Of a DNA stretch of 64,000 bases, positions 7,688-15,300 are shown in pieces. The notes under the pieces are model-generated. The model saw only the letters and a list, made by a program, of their open reading frames with translations. It was not told the origin of the DNA and ran no database searches. The stretch is from an uncultured Oscillospiraceae bacterium (GTDB lineage Bacteria; Bacillota; Clostridia; Oscillospirales; Oscillospiraceae), in assembly GCA_947632175.1 (NCBI GenBank), contig CANROC010000007.1, positions 83,030-147,029 on the forward strand, written 5' to 3'. Position numbers and translations under genes: made by a program. Position 1 is the first letter of the stretch. Every line of letters begins with the position of its first letter.

Positions 7688-8233
7688 TTATCTTCTGACT
7701 TTTGTATACAGCACAACTTCGCCTGCCTGTAACGTTGCCGGCACGTCGATGATGCGCTGGTTTTCTGAGCCGCGCCAAACCAAGAAGCGGTTGGACAGCT
7801 CCTCTTTGAAGAGTCCGTCGACGCAGATGTCGACTTCCTTGAGCAATTTGCGTGCCCAGATAATCCGGAGCTGCTCGCTCCTGGTCGTTGGCTTCATGCG
7901 AAAAACGTCTTCCCACTTGTAGCCTGTCCACAGCCAGACGTTCTTGCCAATTTCGTGCACAGATTTCGTGAGGTTGACGAGCGTCTCGATGTCGGTGTGC
8001 GTCTGCCAGAGCGGGTCGCCGCCGAGTAGGGAAAGACCGGAAACTTCGGGCTTCTGAAGCTCTTGAAGAATCATTGCGGTCTCTTTCTCTGTGTACGGAT
8101 CGCCGTAGTCAAAGTTCTGCTGCTCAAAATTGAAGCACCCTGGGCAGTGGAAGTTACACCCGGAAACAAAGAGGGAGACTCGGACGCCTTCGCCGTTGGC
8201 GATGTCGTTGAAGCGAATTTTCGCGTAGTTCAT
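7688..8233 (-). CDS. nrdG: Anaerobic ribonucleotide reductase activating protein (radical SAM)
   Basis: Radical S-adenosylmethionine activase that installs the glycyl radical on NrdD. The 4Fe-4S motif CxxxCxxC is at residues 26-33 (GCNFHCPGC), preceded by the usual MNYAKIRFNDIANGEGVRVS opening; GLSLLGGDPLW is the SAM-contacting motif. At 181 residues it is of normal size. Together with the split nrdD at 12.2-17.9 kb it gives a complete class III system, which works only without oxygen. Confidence 0.93.
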   Translation of the reverse strand: MNYAKIRFNDIANGEGVRVSLFVSGCNFHCPGCFNFEQQNFDYGDPYTEKETAMILQELQKPEVSGLSLLGGDPLWQTHTDIETLVNLTKSVHEIGKNVWLWTGYKWEDVFRMKPTTRSEQLRIIWARKLLKEVDICVDGLFKEELSNRFLVWRGSENQRIIDVPATLQAGEVVLYTKVRR

Positions 8234-8595
8234 TGCTGCACCTGCTTTTGCGCCTGCATGTTATGCGTGAAAATCGTGTCGTCTGTGGAGATTGCTGTTG
8301 AGATGTTCTCCAGGATGCACTCTCTGGTGCTGTATCCATTCTCCTCAAGTTTAGTAATGAGAGAGTCGATTGCACTGAGAGCAAATGCGATGCCGCCAAT
8401 CATGTCGTAGAAGGCAGAGTCTTCAGACATGTCCATGGGCGTGTTGCTGTCTGTGATAAGCTCAAATTTCGCGCAGTCTGTACTGCATTCGCCTAAGTCA
8501 CGCTGAAGAAGCAGAAGCTCGTCGCGCAGGGTAAGCTCTTTGTGCGCGTTCAGCACATCCTGGCTTCTGTCCGTAATGCCAATGTAGGTCGCCAT
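8230..8595 (-). CDS. Hypothetical protein
   Basis: 121 residues, MATYIGITDRSQDVL start with GGAGGAAT upstream. Mostly helical; no recognised motif. Overlaps nrdG by ATGA, so it may serve the same process, but nothing in the sequence says how. Confidence 0.65.
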   Translation of the reverse strand: MATYIGITDRSQDVLNAHKELTLRDELLLLQRDLGECSTDCAKFELITDSNTPMDMSEDSAFYDMIGGIAFALSAIDSLITKLEENGYSTRECILENISTAISTDDTIFTHNMQAQKQVQQ

Positions 8596-8648
8596 GCTGA
8601 TTCCTCCTTGACGTATATATTGTTATTGAAAAGCTAAAATCTTAAGTA

Positions 8649-8689
8649 CCACACCTACGAGGGGTCGTCGGCTCCCCGCAGGTGTGTAG
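8649..8689 (-). other. Strong hairpin in a 188-nt intergenic gap
   Basis: CACACCT pairs with AGGTGTG around an inner GGGG/CCCC stem. No U-tract follows on the minus strand, so it is not a typical terminator; it may be a leader structure for the 8230-8595 gene and nrdG. The rest of the 8596-8783 gap shows nothing I can name. Confidence 0.5.
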
Positions 8690-8783
8690 ACTGTCCGTAA
8701 CGTTGGAAAGGATGGAGTCAAATGCCACTCTTTACTCCGGAATTTCTCATCGCTTCTCGTTCTGTTACGGTTGAGTCTTTTGT

Positions 8784-9146
8784 TTATTCCTCTCCGCGCG
8801 GATTGAACGGCTCGTCCTTATCCTTCCTGAGAGTATCAAGGTAGATTGTGTAGAATACACAGCCATTATTGGTAAGATACTGGCAACCTTCGCAGTCCTG
8901 TTTGATTCCGCAATGTCCGCATCTTTCGTACGCCAGCATGGCGTCCTTGTTCATTCTGCCGTTACTGATCCCCACAACCTCGCTGAGCCTATGTATCTGA
9001 CGTTCGTACGTAAGGGCGGCAAGGTCCTCATACAGTCCACGAGCAAATGCGATGAACTCCACAATAAGAGCAAAGATGAATAACACCCCAACAATTCCAC
9101 ACAAAACCATGAAAAGCCCGGCGATTGCGCCTACAATGGTTACCAT
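8784..9146 (-). CDS. Membrane protein with cytoplasmic Cys-rich domain
   Basis: 120 residues. An N-terminal membrane segment spans residues 3-34 (AIAGLFMVLCGIVGVLFIFA), then LAALTYERQIHRLSE, then RCGHCGIKQDCEGCQYL, a probable zinc site. The protein at 10019-10411 has the same plan (membrane segment, ITYERLLNDAEL, CKHNDYYC...CKGC), so the two are paralogues. GGAGGG precedes the ATG. Confidence 0.7.
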   Translation of the reverse strand: MVTIVGAIAGLFMVLCGIVGVLFIFALIVEFIAFARGLYEDLAALTYERQIHRLSEVVGISNGRMNKDAMLAYERCGHCGIKQDCEGCQYLTNNGCVFYTIYLDTLRKDKDEPFNPRGEE

Positions 9147-9148
9147 GC

Positions 9149-9427
9149 TCAGCCCTCCTCGTCCACTTCAACGACGAAGTTCTTCCACTTCTTGTACGCA
9201 TCGACGTAGATTTCGTGCCAATCGCCGTTGTGCGTACACTCGTAATACATACCGTCAGGAACGGTGGTGGACAGCAGTGCCTTGTTATTCTGAAGTGCGC
9301 GGACGAGCCAGACCACGTACACGTCGTCCTCGGTGATCTTGCCGTTCTTGTCCGTAGAGTCCGCCTGAGTATTGAAGTAGTCCACGACGGCCTTCTTGCA
9401 GTGATTAATAAAATCGGTATTCTGCAT
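9149..9427 (-). CDS. DUF6275-like small phage protein
   Basis: 92 residues from MQNTDFINHCKKAVVDYFN. The pattern DDVYVVWLVRALQNNKALL followed by DGMYYECTHNGDWHEIYVDA matches what I recall of DUF6275, a small family common in Firmicute phages with no known function. Start at 9427, GGAGAG upstream, overlapping the previous gene. Confidence 0.7.
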   Translation of the reverse strand: MQNTDFINHCKKAVVDYFNTQADSTDKNGKITEDDVYVVWLVRALQNNKALLSTTVPDGMYYECTHNGDWHEIYVDAYKKWKNFVVEVDEEG

Positions 9428-9818
9428 CTGGTGGTATCTCTCCTTCCTGAATTTCCTCGATTTCGATTGAGCCGGTCCAGATTGAGTCCCGGCTCTTATT
9501 GGTGTAAAAGATTTGCTTGATTCCGTACTCTCCTGCGTATGCCCCGGAAATTTCGTCTTCAAATCTGCATCCTCTTGAAGCCTCCCAGCCGGGAGCGAAG
9601 AAGATTGCATCGGACTTTGACATCTGCACAAGCGCGTTGGCAAGTGCGCCGAGTGGGTCGCGGTCGCCGTTTGGGAAGAGGGTGTCGGCGACTACGTATT
9701 TTTCGCCTGTAAGCTCTTCCACCTTTTTGCGGCACCACTCCATGTCTGCCTTGATGTCCGCCAGTTTGCGGCCTGTCATTGGCACGCTCACGAAAAGCAG
9801 CTTTGGCTCAGAGTCCAC
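9405..9818 (-). CDS. DUF4406 protein (nucleoside deoxyribosyltransferase-like fold)
   Basis: About 137 residues. KLLFVSVPMTGRKLADIKAD at the N-terminus, then DPLGALANALVQMSKSDAIFFAPGWEASRGC, match DUF4406, a relative of nucleoside 2-deoxyribosyltransferases. Predicted to act on a nucleotide or nucleoside, but substrate unknown. The GTG at 9818 is preferred: GGAAGAGG is 10 nt upstream and the family normally begins just before the VSVPMTG strand. Confidence 0.75.
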   Translation of the reverse strand: MDSEPKLLFVSVPMTGRKLADIKADMEWCRKKVEELTGEKYVVADTLFPNGDRDPLGALANALVQMSKSDAIFFAPGWEASRGCRFEDEISGAYAGEYGIKQIFYTNKSRDSIWTGSIEIEEIQEGEIPPDAEYRFY

Positions 9819-10029
9819 AGATACCACCCTCTTCCTTATGCTCGTCCTCAAACCGCCACTGCTCCAGCTCCCACATGAGGTAGAGGAGGGAGAGGCACTG
9901 AGCGGCTTCGTGGGGATCGGACGTCTCCTCGAGTTTGCGCTTGAACAGCTTGATTGCGGAGTTCAAGTCCAGAACGTCCGCCTGGAATTCGCCCTCGTAC
10001 AGGAGCTTGTTGGCTTCACTAATTCTCAT
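9808..10029 (-). CDS. Small hypothetical protein
   Basis: 73 residues from MRISEANKLLYEGEF; AAGGAGG upstream. Helical with LDLNSAIKLFKRKLEE and an acidic end. Overlaps both neighbours. No motif. Confidence 0.6.
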   Translation of the reverse strand: MRISEANKLLYEGEFQADVLDLNSAIKLFKRKLEETSDPHEAAQCLSLLYLMWELEQWRFEDEHKEEGGICGL

Positions 10030-10411
10030 AAGGTCCTCCTTCTTCGCGCATAGACGGCGGCAGTACGTACTCGTTGAGACGGTCGTGTGGCTGGCTGCTG
10101 CTGTTGATGATATGGATGAGGTAGCAGCCGTATTTGCCATAGTTGTCACAGCCCTTGCATCTGTAGTCCGTACAGTAGTAGTCGTTGTGCTTGCACTGCT
10201 TCAGCACGAGTTCTGCATCGTTGAGCAGACGTTCGTAGGTGATGGCGGTGCTTGTGCGGAGCCGGATGGCCTTGCGGATTTTCGGGTAGATGATACTGAA
10301 TTCTGTCATCAGAAACAAAATCAGTCCAAGCATTGCGCCGAGACACGATATAAAGCCAAGCGCGAAGATAAACTGATTAACTATCTCTGGTACGTGTGAA
10401 AACCCAACCAC
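10019..10411 (-). CDS. Membrane protein with Cys-rich domain (paralogue of 8784-9146)
   Basis: 130 residues from a GTG. Membrane segment at about residues 14-40 (FIFALGFISCLGAMLGLILF), then AITYERLLNDAELVLKQC and CTDYRCKGCDNYGKYGC, a likely metal site. Same architecture as 8784-9146. The start codon directly follows the previous stop; the ribosome binding site is weak. Confidence 0.65.
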   Translation of the reverse strand: MVGFSHVPEIVNQFIFALGFISCLGAMLGLILFLMTEFSIIYPKIRKAIRLRTSTAITYERLLNDAELVLKQCKHNDYYCTDYRCKGCDNYGKYGCYLIHIINSSSQPHDRLNEYVLPPSMREEGGPYEN

Positions 10412-10412
10412 C

Positions 10413-11210
10413 TCACAGCACCCCCTCGTGATCGATTGTCAGCCAGCGTTTCTTGCCGAAGTATCGCCACTCGATGTGCCCGTTGAAAACGCGGGTCTCT
10501 ACGTCAACCAGATTGTCGAGTCCCATGATGAAGTCCAGGACTTTCTGCTTCGTTTCCGCGGAGATGTGGTAGACGCCAGCCCAGTGGTCAACTGTGTTCT
10601 GAATCTGTTCGATTGACCAGTCCAAATCTGTTAGGTTGCGCTGGCGGAGAATTTCGGCCTCCTCTTTGCGTGCGTAATCCATAGCCTCTTGAAAGGTCTT
10701 AAAGGCCAGGTGCATCGGGATGGTGGAGTAGGCGGAGACAGGCGGCGGGAACCAGTCGTTGTACTTGCGGACAAGCCGCCAGCCTTTGTCCTTCTCAATT
10801 TCCGCGTCAATCGTGCACCAGTCGTAGTCGAGTGCGTCGACGAGGTAGCCTTTCTCGTAGCAACGCAAAATTTCGTCTGGAGAGGACGGTGCGACGGTTT
10901 CGTCTGGGAGGAGAGGGGAGTCGGACTGGGTGAAAAGTTCCGTGTAGTAAGTCCAGTTCTTCGGAAGTTTATGCCAGCGAGTGGGCGTCTCTAAGTCGGC
11001 AATGGGAATGCCGTTGATGAGGCGCCGATCGCGGGGAACCAGATTTTTCGCGGCAAGGCAGGTCGGGTATTCCTCGATGACGATGCCGGAAGTGATAGCT
11101 TCGCGTGGACCATAGCCGATGCCGCGGTAGGCGATGACGCCGGGGGAGACCCAGTAGACGACGGAACCGACGGGAAATTCGTGGTGCATTACCATGTCTT
11201 CCGTTTTCAT
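10413..11210 (-). CDS. Hypothetical protein
   Basis: 265 residues, MKTEDMVMHHEFPVGSVVYW start with GGAGGTG upstream. Beta-rich N-terminal half, helical C-terminal half; no motif recognised. Part of the co-directional nucleotide-metabolism run. Confidence 0.65.
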   Translation of the reverse strand: MKTEDMVMHHEFPVGSVVYWVSPGVIAYRGIGYGPREAITSGIVIEEYPTCLAAKNLVPRDRRLINGIPIADLETPTRWHKLPKNWTYYTELFTQSDSPLLPDETVAPSSPDEILRCYEKGYLVDALDYDWCTIDAEIEKDKGWRLVRKYNDWFPPPVSAYSTIPMHLAFKTFQEAMDYARKEEAEILRQRNLTDLDWSIEQIQNTVDHWAGVYHISAETKQKVLDFIMGLDNLVDVETRVFNGHIEWRYFGKKRWLTIDHEGVL

Positions 11211-11225
11211 TGCGCACCTCCTTGC

Positions 11226-12182
11226 TTACCGCTTCATAGCTTCAGGAATCGGCATATCGAAAGAGTCCGGGTCCCTGAGCTTGTATGAGCGGTTGTTCTT
11301 TGTCTCGATGTCGTGGATCATTTTTCGGATGTATTCCTTGTTGTTTTCTGAGAAGAAGTTGTGGACGATGCGGTCGAGTTCCAGGATGTCCTTGTACTCG
11401 CGTCTGAGTTCCCTTGCTTCGTGGATTTGCTTGATTGCCATGTGACTTCTGCGCAAATCCAGCGGGAAGAACTCGATATAGTGCTCCAAGTCCATTATCT
11501 GAGCCTCACAGTTGTTGATGACGTAGTATGTCTTGGCTAGTTCTGCGTCCAGCATATCCATAGCAGCGAGCAGACTGGTAAGAGCAGATAGTACAGCGCC
11601 GGGTACAACTTCGTCTGTAAATTGGCGAGGACCTGCAAAGCCAGCTGTTGGTTTCTCTGTCTCTTCTCCTGTTTCTGAGGAGCATACATTATTCGCAGGC
11701 AAAGTTGCTATTGCCTCACATACGGTTTCTGCTGTCGGAGTAACCGTATCGGTATTAGATTCTGGTTCTTCCACATCGATATCCTCCTCTCTTGGTGATT
11801 TTTCGTACGGAGATTGCGGCGCAGGCACTCTTACTGAGTAGATGCATGCGTTGCGCTTCATTGCGTAGTACGGCATCTTCCCTCGGTAGTTCTGGTTCTT
11901 CAGAGGGGCGACGTAGGCAGGATTGCATGTTCCGTTGTCTACGTCTTCCAGCGCTCCGAATTCGTTGACCAGGACGATCCATGAGTTGGTGAGGGCGACG
12001 TCGGTTACGATTTTCGCTGATTTGCGGAAGTCCGCGTTCGTCTTCTGGAGAATGTTTTCCAGCTGACGTTTGTTTTGAGAGGTGACGATTTTGCCTGGAA
12101 GTCTGAGAGCGTCGCCTCTTGAAAGCCAATGGTCTGTTCCCATGATTGCCGTTTTGTCGTGGCGCATGATATAGAATTGCAT
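11226..12182 (-). CDS. Hypothetical protein with central low-complexity linker
   Basis: 318 residues. N-terminal domain to about residue 130; an acidic Thr/Glu/Pro linker near 130-190 (EPESNTDTVTPTAETVCE); C-terminal coiled-coil-like region with IKQIHEARELRREYKDILEL. Function unknown. Sits directly downstream of nrdD. Confidence 0.65.
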   Translation of the reverse strand: MQFYIMRHDKTAIMGTDHWLSRGDALRLPGKIVTSQNKRQLENILQKTNADFRKSAKIVTDVALTNSWIVLVNEFGALEDVDNGTCNPAYVAPLKNQNYRGKMPYYAMKRNACIYSVRVPAPQSPYEKSPREEDIDVEEPESNTDTVTPTAETVCEAIATLPANNVCSSETGEETEKPTAGFAGPRQFTDEVVPGAVLSALTSLLAAMDMLDAELAKTYYVINNCEAQIMDLEHYIEFFPLDLRRSHMAIKQIHEARELRREYKDILELDRIVHNFFSENNKEYIRKMIHDIETKNNRSYKLRDPDSFDMPIPEAMKR

Positions 12183-12203
12183 GGCTTATTCCTTTCTTTC
12201 GGC

Positions 12204-12230
12204 CCCGGGGTTGCGTGTAACAACCCCGGG
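12204..12230 (-). terminator. Stem-loop after nrdD
   Basis: Perfect 10-bp inverted repeat CCCGGGGTTG / CAACCCCGGG with a 7-nt loop, 13 nt after the nrdD stop. No U-tract, so it may be a 3'-end stabiliser or processing signal rather than a true rho-independent terminator. Confidence 0.5.
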
Positions 12231-12242
12231 TATGTTAATGTG

Positions 12243-12325
12243 TTAGTCGCCGCCGAGATGGACGTAACGTTCCTTAATCTCTTGCGTGCGGCCTTGGTTC
12301 CAATCATTGGTTCCGATGTAACCAC
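12243..12325 (-). CDS. nrdD: nrdD exon 10 (glycyl radical site)
   Basis: 83 nt. With the U from exon 9 it makes the Cys codon of RTCGYIG, then [20 protein letters not shown] and stop. The Gly after Cys is the radical carrier. Not visible as an open frame by itself. Confidence 0.85.
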
Positions 12326-15300
12326 TATATGGTATTATTATACCACGACTGTGAACTTTCGTAAACAGATGGACTATCTCTTCACCTTTCTCCTATTGAA
12401 GGAGTGAAGGGACCGCCACTATAAGTCTCTGAGCGTTCTCCTGTTCGGAGCTTCGTTGCTGATTGCCCAATCTGCGCAGTTTTCGTGCGTTCGCGCTTGC
12501 GCATGTTTCATCGCTACGCTGTAGCCTGCGCGGCTCTAAGGGGTTCCCAGCAGTTCAACGGTGATTTGACATCACATTTCTGTGAAGGCACCCATGGTTA
12601 TAGGTGCGACGAGCAATGTTCATTTTGTGCTTATCTGTGTTTCCACAATTCGGACAGCGCCAGATAAGTTTTCCATTCTCGTCCTCTACAATTTCTATTT
12701 CTTTGTCGTATCCGCAGACTTGACAGTAGTCAGACTTGGTGTTCAATTCTGCGTACATGATATTGTCATAAATGTACTTGATTACTGCGAGGACAGCTGG
12801 AATATTGTCCTCCAGGTTTGCTACTTCTATATACGAGATTGCCGAGTTAAATTTCAACCAGAAGATTCTCTCGAGTACAGTTGAGCGGGTCGCCGTCAAT
12901 GTGGAAGATATTGTGAGGCGGGTCCATGTCGAAAATTACGTTTTCAACGCCTCTGATCTTCTTCGCAGCTGTGCCTGTTACAACACGCCCGTGTGAAAGG
13001 CGCCACTTTTTGTACCGAATTTGCGGAAAATCATACAAATCTACCACGAATTCCGCAATCTTATCGCAGTTCTGGTTGTATAGAGAGACGTAAACCACAT
13101 CGCCTTCAATACGATACTCGTTCAGGTCATTCACAGTTCTCGGATTGTTATCCAAGAACCTGCCTTGACGCATGATCTGACGCTTGTGTTTCTGGCAAAG
13201 TACGTAGCCGAATGCTTTGTACTTTTTATTGGATTTGCGTCCACAAATTTCGCATGTATGCATTTTCATTACCTCCGACTATATCTTAACGGAAGAGGAT
13301 TCCTCTTCTACGTTCTGTGCACTTCGAGCTGTGCTCATATCAGCCCTATTCCTAGTCTGTACACCTTCCTGAATTATCAGGCTTGGCACGGGATTGGCGT
13401 TTGCGTTCCCCGTTAGCCCTCTTGAAGGACACCCGCTGAGCGTTGCGGTTCACACAGTTTTGGGTGGCTGCTCAGGATATAGAAGTAACCACCCGGAGAA
13501 AGTAACTGGAATTCAGATTCAAACTTTAATTTCTCAAACGCACCGATGTTCTCGGTTACGTGCACCTATCGTACCCCCGCTTTCGCGGTATTTCTGAGGG
13601 AATAGACTATCTCATTATCCAGTCGCTGTTACCACAACTGGACACTCAGCACTTCCCATACGGCATTTCATCCGTACAGTAGCCAACCCGCTTCATCCAT
13701 CTTTCTTGAAATGAGCAGGGAAGGGTAGTCGTTACACTACTACATGTGTAATAGCACGGTATTATCAGCTATCTGCAACGCAGACCTTAGATTCTCTTAC
13801 GAAGCTTATTCGTGTATTTGCTTCTACCGTTAGCAGCATCTTTGCCACACCCAGCATTTGCTGGTTCACTGAGTTCTCACTAACACATTACTGTATTAGG
13901 CCACCTGATTTGATGGTAACTGTTCGTTATGTAGTTTTTATCTGTAATTCCTTCAATAATTCCAAATCTTCTTTGCAATGATTTCGCAAATTTGTAAGTC
14001 ACGGATTCAATCAATAATACCCCGTGTTTCCACGTATTTACTAATAGGGTTTAGACTATATTTTAAACTGGCCCACTGTTACTGCAGGCCAGCCCACCTG
14101 TCTTTCCATGCATGATGTACCCTACTTGCCAATTGCGCCGTGTTTCTCGTACGCATTGGGGTTCGGTAGTCGTTAGAGATTTATGCTATAAGCAATTTAC
14201 TACGGGATTTGCAATGTCCGCTTGGATTTAGCATTCCTTACCGGCCTTATTCATTATTCAGGTCTGCCCGTTTAGCAGGTGTATTTTCTTCATAGTGTCG
14301 CCACTATGCCGCCCTTGAACTCTCAGGCGTGCCGTAGACGGAATAATCTATGTTCTCGGCCAATTTCCATGCCTTACATTTTGCGTTCATATATTCCATA
14401 ACTTGGAGTGCGAATTCTTTGGCTTCAGGATCTGTATGTGACTTTCCAGTCATTGATTTTACGCATTCATACAGACCTGCGTATCCAAGAGAGATTGTAC
14501 TGTATCCACCGTAAAGCAGCTTATCAATCTTCTCACCTTTCTTGAGACGTGCAATTGCGCCTGCCTGCCAATGGATGGGTGATGCGTCGGAAACTGTACC
14601 GAGGAGTCTCTCGTGTCTGAGTCTTAGCGCTCTATGGCACAGTTCCAAACGGTCGTCGAGGATTTTCCAGAAGACATCGAAGTTGTGCCCTGCGGAAAGT
14701 CCGACGTCAGGGAGGTTAATTGTTACAACGCCTTGGTTGACAAATGATATCTGACATTGCTGCCAGTTTAGACTATCTCATAACTAGAATCTCTAGTCCC
14801 ACGCGCTTCGAGCAGTGGCTTCCTCTGCTCTATGTTACTTGCTATCGCGTTCACTTAGTCGTTACACCTTCCTCGAGAGAGGCTTGGCACGGTATTGTCC
14901 ACGAGGGAGTTCGCCGTTAGCACCTGTAATCAGGCACACCGCTTTGCCATGCGTTCACGTGGTTTAAGGACGCCCCAACACGCGTCAAGCGTCCGTAATA
15001 CTTTGGCTTCCCTGTGTCTTGGTCGACGTAGGGAGTCAAGAAACTTCGACACAATAATATATACACTTATTGGACTATCTCTTATAGCCTAACGACTATC
15101 CTGGTGCTTTGAGCGGTGCTAATCTCCGCCCTACTCTACTCGCTTCTGCGTATTGCCGCTTTCGATAGTCTCTACACCTTCCTGATATTCAGGCTCGGCA
15201 CGGTGTTGTTGTGCACGTTCACCGTTAGCGCCTATTTTTAGGCACACCGCTTTTGCATGCGTTCTCCAGGTTTTACATGAGCAATCGAATTATGTTTACC

